A stretch of DNA of 64,000 bases from JBBWZH01 sp035544115 (GTDB lineage Bacteria > Actinomycetota > Actinomycetes > Mycobacteriales > CADCTP01): assembly GCA_963714145.1 (NCBI GenBank), contig OY970235.1, positions 3,286,001-3,350,000 on the forward strand, read 5' to 3'. The notes under the pieces were generated by a model. The model had not been told where the DNA came from, did not search any database, and saw nothing but the letters and a program-made list of their open reading frames with translations. Of this stretch, positions 8,515-16,905 are shown piece after piece. The stretch's first letter is position 1. Each line of letters starts with the position of its first letter. The position numbers and the translations under genes are program-made.

Positions 8515-10071
8515 ATGACCGGCTCCACGCCGCGGCCGGACGTCCCCGGCGCCTCCCGCGCCACCGGGGCTGCCGACGCCGCCAGCGCTTCCGGGGCTGC
8601 CGGGGGTGCCGGCGCTGCCGGGACTGCCAGCGGCGCCGGGACTGCCGGCGCTGCCGGCGGCGCCGGGACTGCCGGCGCTGCCGGCGGCGCCGGGACTGCC
8701 GGGACTGCCGGCGCTGCCGGGGGTGCCGGGGGTGCCGGGGCCGCCCGGGCCTTCGAGGGTGCCGGAGCATCCGGGGCCGCCGGAGCATCCGGAGGTACCG
8801 AAGCATCCGGAGGTACCGGAGCTTCCGGGGTTACCGGGCGGCCGGACCGCGGGGACAAGCCGGGGCTGGCGGTGCTGACCGCGCTGGTGCAGACCCTCGG
8901 TACCAGCATCGCCAGCCGCGGCGAGGCGCCGAACCTGAACGTGCTCGGGTATGTGCTGCTGGTCGTGAGCGGGCTGGCGCTGTCCGACCGGCACCGCTCC
9001 CCGCGCACCACGCTGCTGGTCGTCGCCGTGCCGACGGTGGCGTACCACGTGCTGCACTACCCGCACGGGCCGACCTTCCTGGGCCTGATCGTCGCCGCGG
9101 CGGCGGCGGCGCGGGCCGGCCATCGCGGCATGGTCTGGGCGACCATGATCGCCTCGTACATCGCCTGGGTCGTGCTCAGCGGCGCCACCCGCGGCCAGGC
9201 GCTGGCGGTCGCCGGGTTGGCCGTCGGGGTGGCGCTGCTCACCGGCTTCGCGCTGTTCGCGGGGCAGCAGATCAGCCAGATGGTGCAGGAGCAGCGCCGG
9301 CTGGCCGACGAGCGGAAACGCCGGCAGGCCAGCGACGAGCGGCTGCGCATCGCCCAGGAACTGCACGACGTACTCGGCCACCACCTGTCGCTGATCAACG
9401 TCCGGGCCGGGGTGGGGCTGCACCTGATGGACCGCCAGCCCGACCAGGCCCGGGCCGCGCTCGACACCATCAAGCAGGCCAGCGCCGAGGCGCTGCGGGA
9501 GGTCCAGTCGGTGCTGAACGCGCTCTACCCGTCCGGCGAGGCCGCGCCGCGCGCCCCCGCCCCCGGGCTGGACCGGCTCGACGACCTGACGGTCGACGCC
9601 GGCCTACCGGTCCGCACCACGATCAGCGGCACCGGCCGGCCGCTGCCGGCCGAGATCGACCGCGCCGCCTACCGGATCGTCCAGGAAGCGCTCACGAACG
9701 TGCGCCGGCACGCCGGCCCGGGGGCCACCGCCAGCATCACGATCGAGTACCAGCCGGAGGAGTTGACCGTGCAGATCACCGACGACGGCGGCGCGCACGG
9801 TCCGGTCACCGCGCCGGTGGCGGCGGGCAACGGCATCAGCGGCATGCGGGAACGCGCCGCCGCCCTGGGCGGCGCGCTGACCGCCCAGCCACTGCTCGAA
9901 GGCGGCTGGCAGGTACGCGGCCGGCTCCCCCTCCCCCCGCCGGACCCGGCCGACCCGGCCGACCGACCCGACCCGGCCAGCCCGGCCGACCCGGCCAGCC
10001 CGCCGGTACCCGGCGGCGCTGCCGAGGCGCCCCGATCCGACCGCGGGACCGGGGCGGGTGGGGCGCGATGA
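8515..10071 (+). CDS. sensor histidine kinase (NarL-type partner) with Gly/Ala-rich N-terminus
   Basis: 518 residues. Residues 15 to about 105 are a Gly/Ala/Thr low-complexity tract. About five membrane segments follow (about 120-260), then a HisKA_3 dimerisation domain with RIAQELHDVLGHHLS (phospho-acceptor His near 284). The HATPase domain has EALTNVRRHA and GNGISGMRER. A Pro/Asp-rich tail closes the protein. It should phosphorylate the response regulator encoded directly after it, whose ATG overlaps this stop as ATGA. The low-complexity head lies before the membrane region and is atypical. The true start could be further in, since many codons there are repeat-derived. Confidence 0.88.
   Translation: MTGSTPRPDVPGASRATGAADAASASGAAGGAGAAGTASGAGTAGAAGGAGTAGAAGGAGTAGTAGAAGGAGGAGAARAFEGAGASGAAGASGGTEASGGTGASGVTGRPDRGDKPGLAVLTALVQTLGTSIASRGEAPNLNVLGYVLLVVSGLALSDRHRSPRTTLLVVAVPTVAYHVLHYPHGPTFLGLIVAAAAAARAGHRGMVWATMIASYIAWVVLSGATRGQALAVAGLAVGVALLTGFALFAGQQISQMVQEQRRLADERKRRQASDERLRIAQELHDVLGHHLSLINVRAGVGLHLMDRQPDQARAALDTIKQASAEALREVQSVLNALYPSGEAAPRAPAPGLDRLDDLTVDAGLPVRTTISGTGRPLPAEIDRAAYRIVQEALTNVRRHAGPGATASITIEYQPEELTVQITDDGGAHGPVTAPVAAGNGISGMRERAAALGGALTAQPLLEGGWQVRGRLPLPPPDPADPADRPDPASPADPASPPVPGGAAEAPRSDRGTGAGGAR
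8560..8840. repeat. degenerate 9-bp-period repeat (GCCGGGACT / GCCGGCGCT type)
   Basis: Interleaved copies of GCCGGGACTGCCGGCGCT-like units fill about 280 bp. They encode Gly/Ala in the kinase frame and Gly-X-Y (collagen-like) in one antisense frame. Several frames are stop-free here simply because of the repeat. Such tracts commonly vary in copy number through slippage. Confidence 0.7.
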
Positions 10072-10733
10072 TCCGGGTGGTGCTGGCCGACGACCAGGCG
10101 CTGGTACGGGCCGGTTTCCGGGCGCTGCTGGACGCGGAGCCGGACATCGAGGTGGTGGGCGAGGCCGGCGACGGCGCGCACGCCGTCGCGCTGGCCCGCC
10201 AGACCCGGCCCGACGTCATGCTGATGGACATCCGGATGCCCGGCCTGGACGGCCTGGCCGCGACCCGGCAGATCGCCACCGACCCGGCGCTGTCCGGAGT
10301 CCGGATCGTCGTCCTCACCACGTTCGAGCTGGACGAGTACGTCGCCGAGGCGCTGCGCGCCGGCGCGGCCGGTTTCCTGGTCAAGAACACCGAGCCGGCC
10401 GAACTGATCCGCGGCGTCCGGGTGGTCGCGGCCGGCGAGGGCCTGCTGTCCCCGAGCATCACCCGGCGGGTGATCGAGCGGTTCGCCGCCCAGACCGCCA
10501 GCCCGGCCCCGCCCCCGCAACTGGCCGACCTCACCAGCCGGGAACGCGAGGTGGTCGCGCTGGCCGGCGCCGGCCTGTCCAACGACGAGATCGCCGCCCG
10601 GCTGGTGGTCAGCCCGGCCACCGCCAAGACCCACGTATCCCGCGCAATGATCAAACTAGGCGCCCGGGACCGCGCCCAACTGGTCGTCTTCGCCTACGAA
10701 GCCGGCCTGGTCCGCCCCAACTGGCTGCCGTAA
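10068..10733 (+). CDS. LuxR/NarL-family response regulator
   Basis: 221 residues. The receiver domain has acidic D8/D9, phospho-acceptor D54 (MLMDIRMPG) and K106 (GFLVKNTEP). The LuxR HTH is at about 150-210 with LTSREREVVALAGAGLSNDEIAA. It is translationally coupled to the kinase gene (ATGA) and is its cognate output regulator. Target genes are not apparent. It does not belong to the following toxin module, which has its own promoter. Confidence 0.94.
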   Translation: MIRVVLADDQALVRAGFRALLDAEPDIEVVGEAGDGAHAVALARQTRPDVMLMDIRMPGLDGLAATRQIATDPALSGVRIVVLTTFELDEYVAEALRAGAAGFLVKNTEPAELIRGVRVVAAGEGLLSPSITRRVIERFAAQTASPAPPPQLADLTSREREVVALAGAGLSNDEIAARLVVSPATAKTHVSRAMIKLGARDRAQLVVFAYEAGLVRPNWLP

Positions 10734-10758
10734 CGACCACCAGACACAAAAAGATGGC

Positions 10759-10786
10759 TTGCGTTTTTTTCGAATACCCGTAGCCT
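10759..10786 (+). promoter_or_regulatory. promoter of the PIN toxin-antitoxin operon, probably leaderless
   Basis: TTGCGT (10759-10764), a 16-bp spacer rich in T, and TAGCCT (10781-10786). Transcription would begin at or next to the ATG at 10794, and no ribosome site lies in between. The T-run makes this one of the most AT-rich spots in the first 20 kb. Confidence 0.6.
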
Positions 10787-10793
10787 ACCTGTC

Positions 10794-11261
10794 ATGACGA
10801 GTGTCCTGCGCGAGCGGACCGTGTTGCCGCCGGAGGAGCTCACCAGCCTGACCGTGGTGGCTCGGATGCTGGTCGACACGGGCCCGGCGCGAGCCCGGCT
10901 GGTGGGGCCGGACGGTTCGCAGATCGATGTGCCCGACGAGTTGTACGGCGTCCTCCGGGACGTCGTTACGGCTCTCTCCCAGGGGTTGGCGGTCACGATC
11001 GTCCCGCACAACACGATGCTCACCACTCAGGAAGCAGCCGACCTGCTCAACGTGTCCCGGCCGACCCTGGTGCGCCTGCTCACCGACGGCGAGATCCCGT
11101 ACGCCATGCGCGGTCGGCATCGCCGGGTCCTGCTCCGCGACATCCTCGACTACCAGAACCGCACCCGCCACGAACGCCGTGACACCCTCGACCGGATGGC
11201 CGCCGAGGGCGAGGAAGCCGGCCTGTACAACGCCACCGCCACCCCGCGCCCAACCAGGTGA
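10794..11261 (+). CDS. excisionase-family HTH antitoxin (partner of PIN toxin)
   Basis: 155 residues. The MerR/excisionase-type HTH (helix_turn_helix_17-like) begins near residue 73 with LTTQEAADLLNVSRPTLVRL and runs to RRVLLRDILDYQ. The N-terminal 70 residues may form the toxin-binding or dimer region. The next gene starts 10 nt after this stop and encodes a PIN protein. This pairing is a known type II toxin-antitoxin architecture in actinobacteria, so antitoxin and autorepressor roles are inferred. Confidence 0.85.
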   Translation: MTSVLRERTVLPPEELTSLTVVARMLVDTGPARARLVGPDGSQIDVPDELYGVLRDVVTALSQGLAVTIVPHNTMLTTQEAADLLNVSRPTLVRLLTDGEIPYAMRGRHRRVLLRDILDYQNRTRHERRDTLDRMAAEGEEAGLYNATATPRPTR

Positions 11262-11270
11262 GCGCCGCTC

Positions 11271-11822
11271 GTGGCCTTTCCAGCATTCCTCGACACCTGT
11301 GTCCTGTACCCGGCCTACCTCTGTGACACGCTGCTCCGGCTAGCTGACACAGACGGCTACCGTCCACTGTGGTCAGATGACGTACTCATCGAACTACGTC
11401 GCAACCTGGCCGAGCGAGGAATTCCGGCAGAGAAGGTGGATCATCGCGTCGACCAGATGCGCCGATCATTTCCCGACGCCCTGATCACCGGCTACGGCTC
11501 CCTTCTCGACAGGATGACCAACGACCCGAAGGACCGGCACGTCCTTGCCGCCGCGGTCCGGGCCAATGCCGAGGTGATCGTGACCTTCAACCTTGCGGAC
11601 TTTCCTGAGCGAGCGCTGAAGCCCTTTGACATCACGGCAATCCACCCGGATGAGTTCCTGCTCGACCAACTGGACCTGTATCCGGTGCTGACAATTGAGG
11701 CGGTGCGGCAGCAGGCTGCCGCCTATCGTCGCGAGCCGACGACCATCGCGGGCGTCCTCGTCCGGCTGGACCGGGCCGGGGTACCACGGTTCGCCGCTGA
11801 ACTGCGCCGGCAGCTGCCTTAG
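11271..11822 (+). CDS. PIN-domain ribonuclease toxin
   Basis: 183 residues. PIN acidic residues are visible: D8 in FLDTCVLYP, an acidic pair in WSDDVLIEL, D/K/D in NDPKDRHVLAAAV and the terminal motif TFNLADFP. The domain should cleave RNA with Mg2+. The GTG start is set by AGGTGAG overlapping the antitoxin stop. At 183 residues it is longer than VapC (about 130). The last 60 residues form an extra helical tail, seen in other HTH-linked PIN toxins. RNA target unknown. Confidence 0.88.
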   Translation: MAFPAFLDTCVLYPAYLCDTLLRLADTDGYRPLWSDDVLIELRRNLAERGIPAEKVDHRVDQMRRSFPDALITGYGSLLDRMTNDPKDRHVLAAAVRANAEVIVTFNLADFPERALKPFDITAIHPDEFLLDQLDLYPVLTIEAVRQQAAAYRREPTTIAGVLVRLDRAGVPRFAAELRRQLP

Positions 11823-11842
11823 CCGGCCCGGGCTCCCGTGGG

Positions 11843-12742
11843 TCAGGGGGTCTGGAGGGCTACCAGCCAGGCGGGGTGGTCGGTGTGCCGCAGTGGGGTC
11901 GCGCGGGTGGACCGGACGGTGAAGTCGCCGGTGGCCAGGACGTGCTGGACGGCGCCGTCGCCCTTGCGCGACCAGCCGGACGGGACGCAGTCCTGCACGT
12001 CCGGGTCGCCGCCGTAGGCCAGGTTGAAGTCGCCGCCGACCACGGTCGGGGCGGCACCGCCCAGGGCCGCCTGCACGCCGGGAATGGCGGTGCCCAGCAG
12101 GTACCGGCACTGGGCCTTGGCGGTGCCGCCGCTGCCCGACTCCAGGTGCGTGGCGCAGGCGTAGTAGTTGCCGATCGCGTATGCGCAGACCCAGGCGCGC
12201 TGCTCGTCGCGGTCCGGGTTCTGGGTGGGGTAGATGCCGCCGCGGGTGGCCACCCCGGCCCAGTTGGCCGGCGCCACGTGCCCCATCAGCGCGATCCCGT
12301 ACTGCTGCCCGTTCCGGCAGCGGTACGGCGCGTCCCGGCCCCGGTCCCAGGCCGGCTGGAAGTTCGCGAAGACCCGGTCGGCGGGCCAGGTCCGCTGCAT
12401 GGCCGCCAGCAGGGCGCCGGCGCTGTCGCCCTGGCAGATCTCGTTCAGCGTGACCACGTCCGGCCGCTGCGTGCGGATCACCCTGGCGGCCTCCGGGACG
12501 GCCTGTCCGCCGGCGTAGCACGACGCGAACCCGCTGTTGCACAGGTTCAGCTGGAGCACCGAGAACGGCGACAGCCGCGGCCGGCTCGCCGGGCGTTCGG
12601 CCGCCGGTCCGGCGAGGTACTGGACGGCCCCGGAGTCGGGTCGAACCGCCGCCGACGACGCGGGTTGCGGGGCGGCCGGAGCGAGTACGACGGCGACCGC
12701 GGCCAGACCTACCAGCAGACCACCGGAGCGTGCGTTGCGCAT
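11843..12742 (-). CDS. secreted endonuclease/exonuclease/phosphatase-family protein
   Basis: 299 residues with a Sec signal peptide (basic MRNAR, hydrophobic 9-26, cleavage near AAPQPASSAA). EEP-fold motifs follow in order: QLNLCNSG, TLNEICQG (metal-binding Glu), THLESG, GGDFNLAY and TDHPAWLV (catalytic Asp-His). Six or more cysteines suggest disulfides in an extracellular enzyme. Substrate could be DNA, phosphodiester lipid or inositol phosphate. A ribosome site CAGGGAGAT precedes the ATG. It stands alone between the PIN module and the PadR pair. Confidence 0.88.
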   Translation of the reverse strand: MRNARSGGLLVGLAAVAVVLAPAAPQPASSAAVRPDSGAVQYLAGPAAERPASRPRLSPFSVLQLNLCNSGFASCYAGGQAVPEAARVIRTQRPDVVTLNEICQGDSAGALLAAMQRTWPADRVFANFQPAWDRGRDAPYRCRNGQQYGIALMGHVAPANWAGVATRGGIYPTQNPDRDEQRAWVCAYAIGNYYACATHLESGSGGTAKAQCRYLLGTAIPGVQAALGGAAPTVVGGDFNLAYGGDPDVQDCVPSGWSRKGDGAVQHVLATGDFTVRSTRATPLRHTDHPAWLVALQTP

Positions 12743-12884
12743 GAGCAGATCTCCCTGCGGGTCGGCACGGAAGTCCTCGTCGCAGTGACCTTCGGCTGAC
12801 CCGGCCGGCCGGATTCTCCCGGCGGCCGGCCCGGTGCCAGTGACACGATCGCGCCCGCAGCTGAACGGGAGACCGCCGCCGCGG

Positions 12885-13835
12885 CTACATCGCCGGGCCG
12901 TTGGTCGGCGCCGGAGTCGACACCGGGGCGGGGGCCTGGGCCGGGCGGATGCGGTTGTACTCGCGGTACAGCTCGATCCCGCAGACAGCCAGGATCAGCC
13001 CGGACATCGCCGCGATGACCGGGATGAGGTGCCGGTCGACGTCCGGGTCGGAGAAGATCGAGCCGTAGCGGGCGTGCCAGCCGAGCTGGCCGCCGATCAG
13101 GGCGGTCAGCGCGATCCGGGCCCACCGGGTGGCCGGGCGCCACCGCCCCTGCGCGGCGACCAGCAGGTGCAGGCCGATCGCGAGCACCAGCACCCCGACC
13201 AGCCACGGCATCCGCAACGGACCGGTGAACGAGTCGGTGTAGGCCAGCGTCCGGGCCGCGATCCGGCCGCCGGACAGCGCCCCGACCACCCGGCCGGGCG
13301 CCAGGTAGAGCACCAGCAGCGCCGCCCACAGCAACGCGAGCCCGACGCCGCCGACCCGGCTGGCCCGGTCCCGGACCCGGACCGGCCGCGGCACCCAGGC
13401 GAACGCGTCCGGCCGGCGGCGCAGGATGAGGTTCTTCACCGCGAACGCGATCACGAGCACGCCGAGCCAGCCGAGGAAGGCGACGGTGGCCTGCTGCGCC
13501 CGCTCGTTGTAGGTGTCCCCCGGGCCCGGCGAGGCGAGCAGCGAGATCACCGAGCCGCCGGCGATGGTGGCGACCAGGAAGCCCCACGTGTCGCTCGGTT
13601 CGATGATCGTGAACGGCCGGTAGTAGCGCACCGCGGCCTCTGCCGGGCGGCCGAAGCCGCGCAGCATCGCGACCGCCATGTCGGCGTCTGCCGGGCGGCC
13701 CTCGGCGTCCGCCCTGGCGCCCAGTTCGTCGGTGAGCAACGCGCGCAGTTCGAGAGCGACGTCGTTCCGCTTCCCGGGCGGCAGCCGCCGGGCCACGTCG
13801 TGCACGTAGCTGTCGATCACCTCGGAGGCGTCCAT
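12885..13835 (-). CDS. membrane protein of a PadR-linked (HAAS-type) pair
   Basis: 316 residues. Residues 1-75 form an alpha-helical head (SYVHDVARRLPPGKRNDVAL) like the HAAS domain that often accompanies PadR regulators. About six or seven membrane segments follow, and a Pro/Ala tail closes the protein. It begins 9 bp after the PadR stop on the same strand. Members of such pairs are thought to be antagonised by PadR or to sense membrane state. Exact role unknown. Confidence 0.8.
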   Translation of the reverse strand: MDASEVIDSYVHDVARRLPPGKRNDVALELRALLTDELGARADAEGRPADADMAVAMLRGFGRPAEAAVRYYRPFTIIEPSDTWGFLVATIAGGSVISLLASPGPGDTYNERAQQATVAFLGWLGVLVIAFAVKNLILRRRPDAFAWVPRPVRVRDRASRVGGVGLALLWAALLVLYLAPGRVVGALSGGRIAARTLAYTDSFTGPLRMPWLVGVLVLAIGLHLLVAAQGRWRPATRWARIALTALIGGQLGWHARYGSIFSDPDVDRHLIPVIAAMSGLILAVCGIELYREYNRIRPAQAPAPVSTPAPTNGPAM

Positions 13836-13844
13836 CGGATCTCC

Positions 13845-14177
13845 TCAATCCAGCAGCGTGTTCATGACGCCCACCTGGCGCCGCCAGCTCTCGCTCATCG
13901 CCTGGTAGAGCCGCTCCCCGGCCGGGCTGAGCCGGTAGTAGCGGCGCGGCGAGGCCCCGTCGGTGTTCCACGAGCTCTCCAGCGCGCCCTGCGCCTCCAG
14001 CCGCCGCAGCAGCGGATACAGCGTGCCTTCCTCGATCGGCATGCCGCCGGCCGCCAGCGCCTGCCGCAGCGAGTAGCCGTACTGCGGCGTGCGCAGCCGG
14101 GACAGCACCGCCAGCACCAGCACGCCGCGGCGGAGCTCCGCCTCCAGCTTCCCGAACCCGTCGGCATCCGTCACCAT
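13845..14177 (-). CDS. PadR-family transcriptional repressor
   Basis: 110 residues, a short PadR-s2-type winged helix. LSRLRTPQYGYSLRQAL and EGTLYPLLRRLEAQG are diagnostic. GGGGTGA precedes the ATG at 14177. A perfect palindrome lies 12-30 bp upstream of the start and is its likely operator. It heads the two-gene operon with the membrane protein. Confidence 0.92.
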   Translation of the reverse strand: MVTDADGFGKLEAELRRGVLVLAVLSRLRTPQYGYSLRQALAAGGMPIEEGTLYPLLRRLEAQGALESSWNTDGASPRRYYRLSPAGERLYQAMSESWRRQVGVMNTLLD

Positions 14178-14188
14178 GCATCACCCCG

Positions 14189-14207
14189 TACTGTGCGCTA
14201 CACAGTA
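14189..14207. promoter_or_regulatory. PadR operator palindrome
   Basis: TACTGTG-N5-CACAGTA, perfect 7-bp arms, just upstream of the PadR ATG. On the PadR strand TACTGT can also serve as the -10 box, so bound repressor would block its own promoter. Confidence 0.7.
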
Positions 14208-14385
14208 GATCGCCACGCCGCCGCTCGGCAAGGCCGATCACCGCCCGCGCCCGCGCAGTGCGGCGACCGTGTGCACGGAACGGGTGCGGCGGCGCGTTGG
14301 CCTCGGTGCTACTGGTTCATCGGCGCGATGTGCGCGGCCCGGCGGCGGGGCCAGGTGGAACTCGACCGGGTCGGAGGTGGCAGGG

Positions 14386-14442
14386 ATGGATTGGCGTTCC
14401 CTACCGGGTGGGGGTGGACGTGGGGCTGGACGTGGCCGATGA
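14386..14442 (+). CDS. possible 18-codon leader peptide upstream of HxlR gene
   Basis: GGAGG at 14373-14377 stands 8 nt before an ATG that opens an 18-codon frame (MDWRSLPGGGGRGAGRGR). The frame ends 4 nt before the HxlR ATG. This ribosome site is far stronger than anything in front of the regulator itself, so translation may reach the regulator by reinitiation. Composition is Gly/Arg-rich. It could be an accident of GC-rich sequence. Confidence 0.35.
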   Translation: MDWRSLPGGGGRGAGRGR

Positions 14443-14446
14443 CGGG

Positions 14447-14902
14447 ATGTCGGCGATGGCACGCCAGCCGCTGGAGCGCCGTCCCTGCCCGATCGCGGCG
14501 GCGCTGGAGTTGGTCGGCGAGCGGTGGACGCTGGTCGCGATCCGGGAACTCGTCTACGGGGTGCACCGCTTCGACCAGATCGCCGCGTTCACCGGAGCCT
14601 CCCGCGACATCCTCACCGAGCGGCTGCGGAAGCTCGAACAGCTCGAGGTCATCGAGCGGCGCCGGTACTCCGACCGTCCGCCCCGGTACGAGTACCACCT
14701 CACCGACAAGGGCCTCGAACTCACGCCGGTGCTGATCGCGCTGGGCGAGTGGGGCACCAAGTGGGCGCGGCCGGCATACGCGACCACCTGGGTGCACGAC
14801 TGCGGCAAGGTCGTCACGGTCGACCAGGTCTGCCGGGAGTGCGGCCGCCCGGTGTCGCGGGCGACCATCCGGGCGGTGCCGGCCGCCGACCGCGACCAGT
14901 AG
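14447..14902 (+). CDS. HxlR-family transcriptional regulator
   Basis: 151 residues from the chosen ATG. The HxlR winged helix is clear: CPIAAALELVGERWTLVAIREL, then RFDQIAAFTGASRDILTERLRKLE and a wing RRYSDRPPRYEYHLTDKG. The C-terminus holds a cysteine set (HDCGKVV, CRECGRPV) that could bind a metal or respond to redox. A GTG at 14408 in the same frame is an alternative start but lacks a ribosome site. It diverges from the PadR gene and precedes the ABC/two-component operon, with no firm link to either. Confidence 0.88.
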   Translation: MSAMARQPLERRPCPIAAALELVGERWTLVAIRELVYGVHRFDQIAAFTGASRDILTERLRKLEQLEVIERRRYSDRPPRYEYHLTDKGLELTPVLIALGEWGTKWARPAYATTWVHDCGKVVTVDQVCRECGRPVSRATIRAVPAADRDQ

Positions 14903-14935
14903 CGCTGAGCCCGGCCCGGTCCGACGGCCCGCCGC

Positions 14936-14951
14936 GGCGCCGGCCGGCGCC
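14936..14951. terminator. 16-bp perfect palindrome after HxlR gene
   Basis: GGCGCCGGCCGGCGCC lies 34 bp after the regulator stop and ahead of the next operon. No U-tract. A terminator role is inferred from position and stem strength. Confidence 0.4.
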
Positions 14952-15091
14952 GACCCGCGGCCGGGTCCACCTGGAGGTGTAGTCGGGTCGGGACGGGTTC
15001 AGCCCGTGGCCGCACGACCGGGCCGGGCGGCACGACCTAGCGTCCGGATGGTCAGTCCGCCGACCGTCACTCCAGCAGGGACCTCGCACCG

Positions 15092-16069
15092 ATGATCGTT
15101 GCCCACGCACTCAGCAAGCGCTACGGCGACCGGGCCGCCGTCAGCGAGCTCAGCTTCACCGTCCGGCCCGGCCTGGTCACCGGGTTCCTCGGCCCGAACG
15201 GCGCCGGCAAGTCCACCACGATGCGGATGATCCTGGGCCTGACCGCCCCGACCACCGGGCGGGTCACGGTCAACGGCAAGCCGTACGCCGCGCACCGGGC
15301 GCCGCTGCACGAGGTCGGCGCGATGCTGGAGGCGCGGTCGATCCACCCCGGCCGGTCCGCGGTCAACCACCTGCGCTGCCTGGCCGCGAGCACCGGCATC
15401 CCGCGCCGCCGGGTGGACGAGGTGATCGACCTCGTCGGGCTGCGGCCGGTCGCCGGGAAACGGGCCGGCACCTTCTCGCTCGGGATGAGCCAGCGGCTGG
15501 GCATCGCCAGCGCGCTGCTCGGCGACCCGGCCACCGTCATCCTGGACGAGCCGGTGAACGGCCTTGACCCGGAAGGCATCCGCTGGATCCGCGGCCTGCT
15601 CAAGAGTCTGGCCGGCGACGGCCGCACGGTCCTGGTCTCGTCGCACCTGATGAGCGAGATGGCGTTGACCGCAGACCACCTGATCGTGATCGGACGCGGC
15701 CGCCTGATCGCCGACGCCTCGGTCACCGACCTCACCCGCGGCGCCGCCCGCGCCCGCGTCTTCGTCCGGACGGACCAGGCCGAGCGGCTGGCCGCGCTGC
15801 TGACCGCAACGGCCGCTCCGGCCGCTCCAGTCCGCGGCGGCGGCCCGGCCGGGGCGGGCGTGGCGGTGGCGTCGGTCGGGGCGGGGTGCCTGGAGGTGAC
15901 CGGGGTGAGCAGCGAACGGATCGGCCGGATCGCCGCGGACAACCGGGTCGCGCTCGCCGAACTGACCCCGCGGCAGGCTTCCCTGGAGGAGGCCTTCATG
16001 GCGCTGACCGGCGACACGGTCGACTACCAGTCCCCCGCGCCCGTCCTGGTCGACGGGCGGGCGGTGTGA
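15092..16069 (+). CDS. ABC exporter ATP-binding protein
   Basis: 325 residues. Walker A GPNGAGKST, signature FSLGMSQRLGIA, Walker B VILDEPVNGLDPEG and switch His in VSSHLMSEM mark a CcmA/DrrA-type exporter ATPase. The 100-residue C-terminal part is Gly/Ala-rich with no clear domain. AGCAGGGA precedes the ATG. First gene of a four-gene set (ATPase, permease, kinase, regulator) in which every junction overlaps. This resembles loci in which a kinase senses an antimicrobial and controls its exporter. Confidence 0.93.
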   Translation: MIVAHALSKRYGDRAAVSELSFTVRPGLVTGFLGPNGAGKSTTMRMILGLTAPTTGRVTVNGKPYAAHRAPLHEVGAMLEARSIHPGRSAVNHLRCLAASTGIPRRRVDEVIDLVGLRPVAGKRAGTFSLGMSQRLGIASALLGDPATVILDEPVNGLDPEGIRWIRGLLKSLAGDGRTVLVSSHLMSEMALTADHLIVIGRGRLIADASVTDLTRGAARARVFVRTDQAERLAALLTATAAPAAPVRGGGPAGAGVAVASVGAGCLEVTGVSSERIGRIAADNRVALAELTPRQASLEEAFMALTGDTVDYQSPAPVLVDGRAV

Positions 16070-16905
16070 CGGCCGACGCCCTTCCCGGCCGGGCCGGCCT
16101 GGCCGGCCGGGGCGCGGCCGGTGCCGGGCAGGTGACCGCGGCGCGGGTGGTGTACTCGGAGTGGGTCCGGTTGCGGACGCTGCGGTCGACGTTCGTCACG
16201 CTGGCCGCCGCGCTCGTCGCGATGATCGGGTCGAGCCTGCTGTTCACCGGCCTGACCGCGAGCCGGTGGTCCGAGGCCGGGCCGGCCGAGCAGGCCGGCT
16301 TCGACCCGAGCGCGCTCAGCCTGATCGGGTTCTTCCTGGCCCAGCTCGCGGTCGGGGTGCTGGGCGTGCTCGTGGTGACCGGCGAGTACTCGACCGGCAT
16401 GATCCACGCCACGCTCTGCGCCGTACCGCGCCGGCTGCCGGTGCTGTGGGCCCGGGCCGCGGTGTACTCGGCGGTGATCTGGGTGCTGATGACCGCCGCC
16501 GCGCTGGCGGCCTTCCTGGCCGGCCAGGTCGTTCTGTCCACTCAGGACATCGGAGTGTCGCTTTCGGACCCCGGAGTCACCCGCGCCGTGTTCGGCACCG
16601 GCCTGTACCTGACCGTCGTGGCGGTGCTGAGCGTCGGGATCGGCATGCTGCTGCGGAACACGGCCGGCGCGACGGCCAGTGTCATCGCGCTGCTGGTCGT
16701 GGTGCCGGGGCTCGCCGACGCCCTGCCGGTGTCCTGGGCCTACCGCGTCAGCCCCTACCTGCCCAGCAATGCCGGCCACGCGCTCGCCATCCGGGCACCC
16801 GGCCCGCATACATTGGCTCCGTGGACCGGCTTCATGGTCTTCTGCCTGTACGCGGCCGCGGCCCTCGCGGCGGCCGCGCTGACGCTGCGCCGCCGGGACG
16901 CGTAG
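16066..16905 (+). CDS. ABC-2-type permease
   Basis: 279 residues from a GTG that overlaps the ATPase stop (GTGA). About six hydrophobic segments, typical of single-protein ABC-2 permeases (ABC2_membrane/DUF clusters). Short motifs such as EYSTGMIHATL are common in this family. It forms the membrane half of the exporter. An exact GTCCACWNNGGAC word sits at 16536, encoding LSTQD. Confidence 0.88.
   Translation: MTADALPGRAGLAGRGAAGAGQVTAARVVYSEWVRLRTLRSTFVTLAAALVAMIGSSLLFTGLTASRWSEAGPAEQAGFDPSALSLIGFFLAQLAVGVLGVLVVTGEYSTGMIHATLCAVPRRLPVLWARAAVYSAVIWVLMTAAALAAFLAGQVVLSTQDIGVSLSDPGVTRAVFGTGLYLTVVAVLSVGIGMLLRNTAGATASVIALLVVVPGLADALPVSWAYRVSPYLPSNAGHALAIRAPGPHTLAPWTGFMVFCLYAAAALAAAALTLRRRDA

Noticed and set aside
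8269..9423. Long antisense frame encoding Gly-X-Y (collagen-like) repeats opposite the sensor kinase
   Set aside because: It is the mirror of the 9-bp repeat and of GC-rich codons in the real kinase gene. Its sequence outside the repeat has no fold or ribosome site.
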